Source of the DNA: Pedobacter sp. | GTDB taxonomy: Bacteria > Bacteroidota > Bacteroidia > Sphingobacteriales > Sphingobacteriaceae | NCBI GenBank assembly: GCA_028287885.1 | Contig: JAQBOT010000182.1 | Location: forward strand, 1 to 7,315 | Length of the DNA stretch: 7,315 bases | Direction: 5' to 3' | Position numbers and translations under genes: made by a program | Part shown: positions 1 to 6,011 of the stretch, one piece after another | Layout of the letters: each line of letters starts with the position of its first letter | How positions within the stretch are numbered: position 1 is the stretch's first letter | Notes under the pieces: generated by a model | The model's input: the letters and a program-made list of their open reading frames with translations, nothing else | The model's database searches: none | What the model was told of the DNA's origin: nothing

Positions 1-143
1 AGATAGAGTGTATATGACCATTCATTTAATGCTTTATTCAATAGTAGACTGGGATTTTGAAATAAAGGGAAGGAAAATGGATAAAAGGCATAAAAGGGAG
101 AAAGTCTTCATGAAATTTCTAAGGTTAAAGGATCGTAAAAGCT

Positions 144-161
144 TAACTAATTGATTAGTTA
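144..161. repeat. short inverted repeat, 8-bp arms
   Basis: TAACTAAT at 144-151 and its reverse complement ATTAGTTA at 154-161 are separated by 2 bp. This is a short, AT-only near-palindrome of the size of a regulator half-site pair. In DNA this AT-rich it could also arise by chance. No function is assigned. Confidence 0.35.
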
Positions 162-177
162 CAAGATTAGGAATTAT

Positions 178-227
178 AAAGCTTAACATTTGGTTAAATA
201 ATGTTAAAACTTTGTTACTTAAGCTTT
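178..227. repeat. nested inverted repeats downstream of pth
   Basis: Two perfect inverted repeats overlap. AAAGCTTAA at 178-186 pairs with TTAAGCTTT at 219-227, and TTAACATT at 183-190 pairs with AATGTTAA at 200-207. They share bases 183-186, so as RNA only one pairing could form fully at a time. The element lies 73 bp or more beyond the pth stop. It could be a 3' end structure of the pth transcript or an operator for a gene left of the window. There is no T-tract typical of an intrinsic terminator. AT-richness makes chance occurrence plausible. Confidence 0.4.
191..208. repeat. phased GTTAA direct repeat, first copy
   Basis: GTTAA at 193-197 and 203-207, 10 bp apart, lie inside an 18-base string that matches 2777-2794 at 17 of 18 positions. 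This copy also overlaps the nested inverted repeats downstream of pth, so its direct-repeat and inverted-repeat readings compete. Confidence 0.4.
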
Positions 228-299
228 AAACCCGATCATTTAAGTAAAAATCTCTTTACAAAAGGAATTGGACTTCTCTTATTGCTATTCAGCGTAGTG

Positions 300-860
300 T
301 TATTTGTTAAAGTTGGTCATGGTTAAGCCTGGTCCAACGGTTACAAAGCTTTGAATCAGCTGTACGCTTTTATCGATGAGGGCAGGAAGTTCCGGCAATT
401 CCTCTTTGTCAAATCTAGAAAGCACATAATCCACCTGGCGGCCTTTTGGAAAGTTATCGCTGACCCCAAAGCGCAATCGCGGATAACCCTGCCCGCCACA
501 ACTTGCTTCTATACTTTTAAGTCCGTTGTGCCCGGCACTGCTTCCCTTTAACTTCAGGCGAAGTTTACCAAGGGGAAGCGCAAGGTCGTCTACAATAACG
601 AGTACATGTTCTATAGGGATCTTCAGCTCCTGCATATAGAAGTTTACCGCCTTGCCGCTCAAGTTCATGAATGTTGTGGGTTTGATAACATGGAGTTTTC
701 TTCCTTTAAAGGAAACCTCCGCATAATATGCGAGGCGGCTGTTTACGAAGCTGCCGCCGAGTTCTTTAACCAACTGATCTGCTATATTAAAGCCAATGTT
801 ATGGCGGGTATCTGCGTATTCAGGCCCGATGTTACCCAGACCTACAATTAAGTATTTCAT
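300..860 (-). CDS. pth: peptidyl-tRNA hydrolase
   Basis: Bacterial Pth cleaves the ester bond of peptidyl-tRNAs that drop off ribosomes, recycling tRNA in the cytoplasm; it is usually essential. From the ATG at 860 the protein has 186 residues, normal for the family. The N-terminus reads MKYLIVGLGNIGPEYADTRH and contains Asn10 and the catalytic His20. Family motifs follow: TTFMNLSG with Asn66, the DDLALPLG loop (91-98) carrying the catalytic aspartate, GSSAGHNGLKS with Asn112, and RLRFGVS (128-134). An in-frame TTG at 869 would add three residues (MRL). I prefer the ATG because MKYLIVGLGN matches the usual family N-terminus. It is the last gene of the prs-rplY-pth run, but a strong terminator lies between it and rplY, so it may depend on read-through or on a weak promoter at 867-874. 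Confidence 0.96.
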   Translation of the reverse strand: MKYLIVGLGNIGPEYADTRHNIGFNIADQLVKELGGSFVNSRLAYYAEVSFKGRKLHVIKPTTFMNLSGKAVNFYMQELKIPIEHVLVIVDDLALPLGKLRLKLKGSSAGHNGLKSIEASCGGQGYPRLRFGVSDNFPKGRQVDYVLSRFDKEELPELPALIDKSVQLIQSFVTVGPGLTMTNFNK

Positions 861-866
861 GAGCCG

Positions 867-874
867 CAAATATA
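867..874 (-). promoter_or_regulatory. candidate -7 box for pth
   Basis: On the minus strand these bases read TATATTTG, an exact match to the Bacteroidota -7 consensus TAnnTTTG. No TTG/TTTG -33 box lies at the expected 17-21 bp; the nearest TTG is 31 bp away. Transcription would begin about 5-7 bases downstream, at or just before the pth ATG at 860, giving a leaderless or nearly leaderless mRNA. It lies between the upstream terminator and pth, where a promoter would be needed. Evidence is one box only. Confidence 0.35.
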
Positions 875-912
875 CAGGTTTAGGTTAAATGGGTATGCAG
901 AAAATCAAGGGC

Positions 913-945
913 AAAAAAAAGCAGCGCTGAATTCAGCGCTGCTTT
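913..945 (-). terminator. intrinsic terminator after rplY
   Basis: Bases 918-945 are a perfect 28-bp palindrome centred on GAATTC (core GCAGCGCTGAA/TTCAGCGCTGC). Read on the minus strand, it forms a GC-rich hairpin with an AATT loop followed by eight T residues (plus-strand A 913-920). It begins 20 bp after the rplY stop, in the right orientation to end rplY transcription before pth. The plus-strand orientation has only three T residues, so it is mainly one-directional. Confidence 0.9.
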
Positions 946-965
946 CGATGCTTAATACATCAAGA

Positions 966-1544
966 TTATTTCTTTCCAGAGGCTTGTTCAGCTTGTTTTA
1001 ATGCTCTTGACATTGTTACAGAAGCGATTGTATCTTCCGGAGTATTGGTAATAGCGTAGTTACCTTTTTGGATGTCCCGAACACGGAACAAGTTACCTAC
1101 TTCTAATTTAGCAATACTTACTTCAACGAACTGAGGCATGTTTGCTGGCAATGCTTTTACGCGAAGGTTGCGTAATTTCTGTACCAGTTTACCACCCATT
1201 TTAACACCTGGAGAAGTTCCGGTTAATTTGATTGGGATCTCCATAAGGATCTCTTTCTCATCAAACAACTGAAGAAAATCTACGTGTAATAAAAGGTCAG
1301 TTAGTGGGTGAAATTGCATTTCTTTTATGATAGCTTTGGTTTTAGTACCATTAATATCAATTTCTAAAAAGTTTGCTTCTGGTGTATAGATGGCTTCGTT
1401 TAAATCCGTTGCCAATACAGCAAAATGCTGTTGTTCTGTACCACCATACAATACTGCAGGAACCTTGCCTTCATAGCGAAGCTCTTTAGCATCGCGTTTC
1501 CCTACGTTCTCTCTTGGAGAACCGCTAATTGCGATTGTTTTCAT
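966..1544 (-). CDS. rplY: 50S ribosomal protein bL25, two-domain (Ctc/TL5) form
   Basis: bL25 binds 5S rRNA in the central protuberance of the large ribosomal subunit. This 192-residue protein has the long two-domain form (like Bacillus Ctc and Thermus TL5), not the roughly 94-residue E. coli form. Residues 1-93 make the 5S rRNA-binding beta-barrel, with the signatures GKRDAKELRYEGKVPAVLYG (15-34) and HPLTDLLLHVDFL (79-91). Residues about 98-180 are the TL5-type C-terminal beta domain (IPIKLTGTSPGVKMGGKL, 103-120), followed by a short Lys-ending tail. The start at 1544 fits the usual N-terminus. The gene begins 24 bp after prs ends, so the two are almost certainly co-transcribed. No Shine-Dalgarno is visible; the leader is A/T-only for most of its length, as is common in Bacteroidota. 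It is followed by a strong terminator. Confidence 0.96.
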   Translation of the reverse strand: MKTIAISGSPRENVGKRDAKELRYEGKVPAVLYGGTEQQHFAVLATDLNEAIYTPEANFLEIDINGTKTKAIIKEMQFHPLTDLLLHVDFLQLFDEKEILMEIPIKLTGTSPGVKMGGKLVQKLRNLRVKALPANMPQFVEVSIAKLEVGNLFRVRDIQKGNYAITNTPEDTIASVTMSRALKQAEQASGKK

Positions 1545-1568
1545 TCTTATTTATATATTATTGTTAAA

Positions 1569-2513
1569 TTATTCAACTTTAAATAGCTGGCTAATAGAGC
1601 CATGTTCATTTACATTGGTAATTGCTTTTGCAAAAAGTTCTGCGGTGCTTAACACCCTGATCTTATCACTCTCCTGACGCAAAGGTATGCTATCCGTTAC
1701 GATCAGTTCCGATAGCACTGAATTCTGAACCGTATCATAAGCTTTTCCAGAAAGTACCGGATGTGTACAAACGGCGCGAACGCTGTTGGCACCTTTTTCC
1801 ATGATTAAGGCTGCAGCTTTTGATAACGTGCCTGCGGTGTCACATATGTCATCGATTAAAACAACATCCATTCCAACAACATCTCCAATGATCGACATGG
1901 ATTCAATTTCGTTGGCACGCTTACGGCGTTTGTCGCAAATCACCACTTCTGCATTAAAAAACTTTGCAAAGGTACGTGCCCTGTACGAGCCGCCCATATC
2001 CGGCGAAGCGATTATCAGATTATCCAGATTTAGGCTCTTTATGTAGGGCACAAATATAACCGAAGCATCCAAGTGATCTACAGGTACATCGAAGAATGCC
2101 TGAATCTGTGCAGCATGAAGATCCATCGTCATGATGCGGTGTATGCCCGCAGCAACCAACAAATTGGCAACGAGCTTCGCACCAACGGCTACCCTCGGCT
2201 TATCTTTTCGGTCTTGTCTAGCCAACCCATAATAGGGAACGATTGCAATGATGTAATGCGCCGAAGCACGCTTTGCAGCGTCGATCATTAATAAAAGTTC
2301 AACTAAGTTATCATTGGGCTGATGAGTAGACTGGATAATGAATACATCACATCCACGAACAGTTTCATCAAAGGAAGGTTGAAATTCTCCGTCGCTAAAC
2401 CGGCTTAGAGTAGAAGCCCCTAGAGGTTTGCCGTAGTTTTCGGCAATTTTTAGAGCTAAATCTTTACTACCGCTGCCGGCAAATAGCTTAACTGGATTGA
2501 ATTGCAATGGCAT
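1569..2513 (-). CDS. prs: ribose-phosphate pyrophosphokinase (PRPP synthetase, class I)
   Basis: Prs transfers pyrophosphate from ATP to ribose 5-phosphate, giving PRPP, the precursor of purines, pyrimidines, NAD, histidine and tryptophan. The 314 residues match the usual class I length. Visible motifs in order: FSDGE (39-43), the ATP-site flexible loop RQDRKDKPR (99-107), the divalent-cation motif DLHAAQIQAFFD (131-142), SPDMGG (170-175), the catalytic-loop basic residues KRRKR (195-199), the ribose-phosphate/PRPP loop VVLIDDICDTAGTL (217-230), and a conserved C-terminal tail GSISQLF. Class I enzymes are hexamers that need phosphate and are inhibited by ADP; this is family knowledge. The start at 2513 gives the expected N-terminus. 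Only 26 bp separate the start from the T-tract of the preceding tRNA terminator, and I see no separate promoter. Expression probably relies on read-through from the tRNA-Gln promoter. Confidence 0.97.
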   Translation of the reverse strand: MPLQFNPVKLFAGSGSKDLALKIAENYGKPLGASTLSRFSDGEFQPSFDETVRGCDVFIIQSTHQPNDNLVELLLMIDAAKRASAHYIIAIVPYYGLARQDRKDKPRVAVGAKLVANLLVAAGIHRIMTMDLHAAQIQAFFDVPVDHLDASVIFVPYIKSLNLDNLIIASPDMGGSYRARTFAKFFNAEVVICDKRRKRANEIESMSIIGDVVGMDVVLIDDICDTAGTLSKAAALIMEKGANSVRAVCTHPVLSGKAYDTVQNSVLSELIVTDSIPLRQESDKIRVLSTAELFAKAITNVNEHGSISQLFKVE

Positions 2514-2539
2514 GATTAGACGGGTATCAATGCTGGGTT

Positions 2540-2575
2540 AAAAAAAATCGGATTGCGGTTTTATTCACAATCCGA
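2540..2575 (-). terminator. intrinsic terminator/attenuator between tRNA-Gln and prs
   Basis: On the minus strand, TCGGATTG and CAATCCGA (plus 2548-2555 and 2568-2575) form an 8-bp stem with a 12-base loop, followed directly by eight T residues (plus-strand A 2540-2547). It starts 11 bases after the mature tRNA-Gln end. The stem is moderate, so termination may be partial. That would fit a tRNA with abundant short transcripts and prs expressed by read-through. Confidence 0.82.
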
Positions 2576-2585
2576 ATATGTTTAG

Positions 2586-2656
2586 TTGCCCGACCAGGAT
2601 TCGAACCTAGACAAACGGTACCAAAAACCGTTGTACTACCTTTATACTATCGGGCA
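2586..2656 (-). tRNA. tRNA-Gln (anticodon TTG)
   Basis: The minus strand folds into a complete cloverleaf of 71 bases, without an encoded CCA end. The acceptor stem is TGCCCGA/TCGGGCA with discriminator A. The D arm is GTAT/GTAC. The anticodon stem is ACGGT/ACCGT with loop TTTTGGT, placing TTG at positions 34-36. The variable loop has 4 bases, and the T arm is CTAGG/CCTGG with loop TTCGAAT. TTG reads CAA (and, with wobble, CAG) glutamine codons. It lies between a good promoter and a terminator and heads the prs-rplY unit. Confidence 0.97.
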
Positions 2657-2690
2657 ATCTTCCCTCAAAGGGTTGCTTTGAAACGGAATG

Positions 2691-2720
2691 CAAATCTACG
2701 TACATTTTTGACATCTGCAA
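2691..2720 (-). promoter_or_regulatory. Bacteroidota-type promoter for tRNA-Gln (and probably prs-rplY)
   Basis: On the minus strand, TTG (plus 2718-2720, in context CTTG) lies exactly 19 bp upstream of TAGATTTG (plus 2691-2698). This matches the Bacteroidota primary-sigma consensus TTTG, about 19 bp, TAnnTTTG, with a perfect -7 box. Transcription should start near 2684-2686, leaving a leader of about 28 bases before the mature tRNA at 2656. It is the only full two-box promoter I found in the window. Confidence 0.8.
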
Positions 2721-2776
2721 GGACTCGGCAGAAAAAAGTAAAAAAAAGATTGAGAAGGGGTTTCCGCGGGTTTAGA

Positions 2777-2794
2777 TGGTTAAAAAATGTTAAA
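2777..2794. repeat. phased GTTAA direct repeat, second copy of the element at 191-208
   Basis: The 18 bases TGGTTAAAAAATGTTAAA contain GTTAA at 2779-2783 and 2789-2793, 10 bp apart (one helical turn). The same 18-base string with one change (T for A at the ninth base) occurs at 191-208, also with a 10-bp period. Here it lies about 90 bp upstream of the DUF2723 start. It may be a regulator site or a common AT-rich promoter-region motif; function is unknown. Confidence 0.45.
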
Positions 2795-2881
2795 CTCTTT
2801 TCCATACGCATCCTACTGTCAATCTTATTCATTATTTTCGGCAGCATTTTACTGCCCCAAAATTTAACATTCTAGATAAAA

Positions 2882-5800
2882 ATGAAGTATTCTAAAATTA
2901 ACAACATTACAGGCTGGTTCTGTTTTGTAGTTGCAACCCTTACCTATATTTTAACCCTGGAGCCCAACGTCAGTTTTTGGGATTGCGGTGAATTCATCGC
3001 CTCCGCTTTTAAAATGCAGGTTGTTCACCAGCCAGGTGCGCCTTTGTTTCTGATGATACAGCGCTTCTTTTCAATATTTGCGGGTGGTGACGTAACGAAA
3101 GTTGCTTACTTTATGAATGTGGGCTCTGCAGTGGCAAGTGGTGCAACCATACTATTTTTATTCTGGACCATAACGGCGCTGGCTAAAAAGACCCTTGTTA
3201 AAGGGAACGAAGAAATCAGCAGAGCACAGTTGATTAGTATCATGGGCGCTGGTGTTGTCGGTGCACTTGCCTACACATATTCAGACAGTTTCTGGTTCTC
3301 TGCAGTCGAGTCTGAGGTATATGCACTTTCCTCTTTATTTACCGCCATCGTATTCTGGGCCATTTTGAAATGGGAAGCAGTTGCGGACGAGCCTAGGGCT
3401 GATCGCTGGTTGTTGTTTATTGCTTATATCATGGGTCTTTCCATCGGTATTCACTTATTAAATTTATTGACGATTCCAGCCATTGCTTTTATTTACTACT
3501 TCAAGAAAACACCTAACCCGACCACCTCTGGTATAATCAAAACACTAGTTGTCGGCATTCTTATACTCGCAGTAATTCAATATGGTATTATTCAATACTT
3601 GGTTTCCTTTGGTGCTAGCTTCGACCTTTTCTTTGTAAACACCCTTGGTATGGGTTTTGGCTCTGGTGTGCTTGTTTTCGCCATTCTGTTAATTGCAGCC
3701 CTGGTTCTTGGAATCCGCTACTCGATAAAACATCAGAAAAAGGTATTAAACCTGGCACTACTATCTACTGTACTGATCATCTTCGGTTATGGTTCTTTTG
3801 CAATGATCATCATCCGCGCTAAAGCGAACCCGAACCTGAATAACAGTGCACCAGACAATGCATTTTCGTTCTTAAGTTACCTGAACAGGGAACAATATGG
3901 CGACAGGCCTTTGCTTTTCGGTCCAAACTACAACTCTCAAGCTACAGGCATTAAAGAGGGTAAGACATTGTATAGAAAAGGTGAAAAGAAATATGAAGTT
4001 GCTGGAAAGAAGACAGACTACGAGTATGATAAAGTAACGCCTTTTCCACGCATGTTTAGCAATGAAGAGCGCCACGTTGCTTACTACAAGGATATGATGG
4101 GATTTGACGACACGCACTTCCCTACGCTGTTTGATAACATTTCATTCTTGTTCAAATACCAGATCGGCAACATGTACATGCGTTATTTCATGTGGAATTT
4201 CGTAGGCAGACAGAATGACGACCAAGGACAAGGTAGTTTGTACGAAGGTCAGTGGTTAAGCGGTATAAAACCAATTGACGGTATTTTATTGGGCAATCAA
4301 AAAAACCTGCCTCCTTCTATTGTAGACAGCAATGCGTATAACCGATTTTTCTTTTTACCACTTATTATTGGATTGCTGGGTGCCGTTTGGCACTTTAAAC
4401 GCAATCAAAAAGATGCTGGTATTGTTGCGATGTTGTTTTTCTTTACGGGTATCGCCATTGTGTTGTATCTAAATCAAAAACCACTAGAACCAAGGGAAAG
4501 GGATTATGCCTATGCCGGATCCTTCTATGCCTTCGCCATATGGGTAGGCCTCGGGGTGTTGGCCATCAGAGAATATTTAGCTAAGAAACTAACACCTGCA
4601 AATGCGGCCGTTGGCGCAACGGTGATCTCTTTATTTTGCGCTCCGGTGATTATGGCGGCGCAAGGCTGGGATGATCATGACCGTTCAACGAAAATGGTAC
4701 CTCATGATATTGCAGCCGATTACCTGCAATCCTGCGCACCGAATGCGATTTTATTTACTTACGGAGATAATGATACGTATCCACTTTGGTACGCACAGGA
4801 AGTAGAAAACATTAGGCCCGACATTCGGCTGGTGAACTTGAGCTTGTTTGACACAGATTGGTATATCAACGGCATGAAACGCAAACAAAATGAGTCTGCA
4901 CCTTTGCCGATATCCATGAAGGAATCACAGTATGTTCAGGGTGTACGCGATGTAATGTACTATCAGGACTATAAAATTGCTGGTCCTGTTGAGTTAAAAA
5001 GCATTCTTGATGTTCTTTTGTCTGATAATGATGAAGATAAAGTACCATTGCAAAATGGAACCAAAGAGAACTTTATTCCAACTAAAAACTTCAAGTTGAC
5101 GATCAATCCTCAGGATGTAATCAATACGGGTACTGTCCCTGCTTCTGAAGCTGCGAATATTGTTCCGGCAATGACATGGACCTTCAACAAAGGCTATGTG
5201 ACGAAAGGTACATTAGCGATGTTTGACATCCTTGTTCACAACAACTGGAAAAGACCGATCTATTTCGCTAGTACAGTGCCTTCAGAGCAGTATAATGGTT
5301 TAGACAACTACTTATATAATGAAGGTCTTGCTTTGCGCTTGAGGCCTTTGAAAGTAGATACGGCAGCAGGAAGATCTGAATTGATCAATACGCCTGTGTT
5401 GTACAACAACGTGATGAACAAGTTTAAATGGGGTAACATTAAAAACGCCCGCTATTTAGATCCACAATCGTCTGATGATGTTTCCATCTTTGCAAACGTT
5501 TTAAACAACACGGTTAGCGGATTGATAAAAGATGGTAAGATAGCAGAAGCTAAAAAAGCTGCCGCTCGTTTTGAGGAAGTAATGCCGACCAAATTCTATG
5601 GAATGCGTGCCATGATGGGTACTGATTTTATGGCTGAGAACCTGTATACACTGGGGGAAACGGCTAAGGCCAATGCGCTTGTTGAGAAATGCGCTGCTTA
5701 CATACAGAAAGAGCTTACTTACCTGGCTGATGTTTCTGAAAGTAAGAATCGCTTTGTGGGTGGACAAAATGTTCAGCTTGGCATGTCCTTCTTAAATCAG

Positions 5801-5911
5801 ATGGCAAGAACAGCTGCAGAGCATAAGCAGACCAAGCTCGCAGAGCGTTTAACGACAATGTTTAAAGGATTTGAGGTGCGCTTTGGACCTTACTTCGGAC
5901 AACAACAGTAA
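2882..5911 (+). CDS. DUF2723 / TMEM260-like membrane protein, probable protein O-mannosyltransferase
   Basis: This 1009-residue protein belongs to the DUF2723 family (PF11028), common in Bacteroidota. Its animal relative TMEM260 is a protein O-mannosyltransferase with a GT-C fold. The N-terminal half is polytopic: I estimate 12-13 membrane segments, the first at about 10-28, others at 74-100, 117-135, 145-163, 176-206, 219-242, 261-280, 288-312, 489-507, 511-530, 546-563 and 575-592. The first loop carries WDCGEF (33-38), whose Asp34 or Glu37 sits where GT-C enzymes keep the catalytic acid, followed by HQPGAP (49-54). Other conserved-looking motifs are ESEVYALSS (143-151), EPRERDYAYAGSF (536-548) and YGDNDTYPLWYAQE (627-640). 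Residues from about 595 on look soluble, presumably periplasmic, with helical TPR-like character near 880-945. The inferred role is transfer of a sugar from a lipid carrier to secreted proteins. Acceptor and donor are unknown. It stands alone on the plus strand. Confidence 0.85.
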   Translation: MKYSKINNITGWFCFVVATLTYILTLEPNVSFWDCGEFIASAFKMQVVHQPGAPLFLMIQRFFSIFAGGDVTKVAYFMNVGSAVASGATILFLFWTITALAKKTLVKGNEEISRAQLISIMGAGVVGALAYTYSDSFWFSAVESEVYALSSLFTAIVFWAILKWEAVADEPRADRWLLFIAYIMGLSIGIHLLNLLTIPAIAFIYYFKKTPNPTTSGIIKTLVVGILILAVIQYGIIQYLVSFGASFDLFFVNTLGMGFGSGVLVFAILLIAALVLGIRYSIKHQKKVLNLALLSTVLIIFGYGSFAMIIIRAKANPNLNNSAPDNAFSFLSYLNREQYGDRPLLFGPNYNSQATGIKEGKTLYRKGEKKYEVAGKKTDYEYDKVTPFPRMFSNEERHVAYYKDMMGFDDTHFPTLFDNISFLFKYQIGNMYMRYFMWNFVGRQNDDQGQGSLYEGQWLSGIKPIDGILLGNQKNLPPSIVDSNAYNRFFFLPLIIGLLGAVWHFKRNQKDAGIVAMLFFFTGIAIVLYLNQKPLEPRERDYAYAGSFYAFAIWVGLGVLAIREYLAKKLTPANAAVGATVISLFCAPVIMAAQGWDDHDRSTKMVPHDIAADYLQSCAPNAILFTYGDNDTYPLWYAQEVENIRPDIRLVNLSLFDTDWYINGMKRKQNESAPLPISMKESQYVQGVRDVMYYQDYKIAGPVELKSILDVLLSDNDEDKVPLQNGTKENFIPTKNFKLTINPQDVINTGTVPASEAANIVPAMTWTFNKGYVTKGTLAMFDILVHNNWKRPIYFASTVPSEQYNGLDNYLYNEGLALRLRPLKVDTAAGRSELINTPVLYNNVMNKFKWGNIKNARYLDPQSSDDVSIFANVLNNTVSGLIKDGKIAEAKKAAARFEEVMPTKFYGMRAMMGTDFMAENLYTLGETAKANALVEKCAAYIQKELTYLADVSESKNRFVGGQNVQLGMSFLNQMARTAAEHKQTKLAERLTTMFKGFEVRFGPYFGQQQ

Positions 5912-5922
5912 TGATCTAAACA

Positions 5923-5949
5923 ATCCCGGGAGCTTTTAGCTTGCGGGAT
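5923..5949 (+). terminator. imperfect hairpin just after the DUF2723 gene
   Basis: ATCCCG (5923-5928) pairs with CGGGAT (5944-5949) and AGCT (5931-5934) with AGCT (5938-5941) around a TTT loop, with one G-G mismatch and one G-U pair between. It begins 11 bases after the stop codon. It has no T-tract, so it is probably an accessory 3' end structure in front of the strong terminator that follows. Confidence 0.45.
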
Positions 5950-5957
5950 ATTGCAAT

Positions 5958-5995
5958 ACAAAAAAGGGCCGCAAGTGATTGCGGCCCTTTTTTGT
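5958..5995. terminator. bidirectional intrinsic terminator between convergent genes
   Basis: GGGCCGCAA (5966-5974) and TTGCGGCCC (5979-5987) close a GTGA loop. They are flanked by six A on the left and six T on the right, which extend the stem, as do CA/TG further out, to 17 bp in all. Both strands therefore read as a GC-rich hairpin followed by a T-run. It serves the DUF2723 gene on the plus strand and accA (stop at 6012-6014) on the minus strand. Confidence 0.93.
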
Positions 5996-6011
5996 TATAA
6001 TATGGATGTTG

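Larger units (their letters stand above)
1..299. other. AT-rich intergenic region left of pth, no gene assigned
   Basis: I see no convincing gene here. An open plus frame runs from the left edge to a TGA at 152-154, but its translation is Lys/Arg-rich and unlike any family I know. ATG codons on the minus strand near the left edge (for example at 25-23) could start a gene that leaves the window, which would make this its upstream region; that cannot be tested here. The stretch contains inverted repeats (144-161, 178-227, 183-207), listed separately. No canonical hairpin plus T-tract terminator for pth is visible, and no good Bacteroidota -7 box (TAnnTTTG) on either strand. Confidence 0.5.
2657..2881. 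other. divergent intergenic region between tRNA-Gln and the DUF2723 gene
   Basis: The region carries the tRNA-Gln promoter on the minus strand. On the plus strand no full Bacteroidota promoter is visible for the DUF2723 gene; TATTTTCG at 2833-2840 differs from TAnnTTTG at one position but has no TTG at the right distance. A small hairpin, GGCAG (2840-2844) with CTGCC (2852-2856), lies in the presumed leader. The sequence before the ATG (about 2860-2881) is A/T-rich without a Shine-Dalgarno. The phased GTTAA element at 2777-2794 is listed separately. Confidence 0.5.

Noticed and set aside
2..154. Plus-strand open frame entering from the left edge and ending at TGA
   Set aside because: About 50 codons, Lys/Arg-rich, no recognisable motif; its 5' end cannot be seen. 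It could be the tail of a gene, but nothing supports that.
867..869. TTG as the pth start, three codons upstream of the ATG
   Set aside because: The family N-terminus begins at the ATG (MKYLIVGLGN), and the TTG falls inside the candidate -7 box.
918..945. The 28-bp perfect palindrome as a mobile-element end or operator
   Set aside because: Its GC-rich stem with T8 in the rplY direction, 20 bp past the stop, is fully explained as an intrinsic terminator.
2833..2840. TATTTTCG as a -7 box for the DUF2723 gene
   Set aside because: One mismatch to TAnnTTTG and no TTG at 17-21 bp upstream; too weak to list as a promoter.
2665..2847. Minus-strand frame (60 codons) in the divergent intergenic region
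   Set aside because: It overlaps the tRNA-Gln promoter and resembles no known protein; a chance frame in AT-rich DNA.
2678..2875. Small plus-strand frame (65 codons) with a basic N-terminus and a hydrophobic stretch ending just before the DUF2723 start
   Set aside because: It can start only at TTG, begins inside the tRNA-Gln promoter/leader region, has no family resemblance, and its basic part comes from A/G-rich intergenic DNA. A leader peptide is not excluded but is unsupported.
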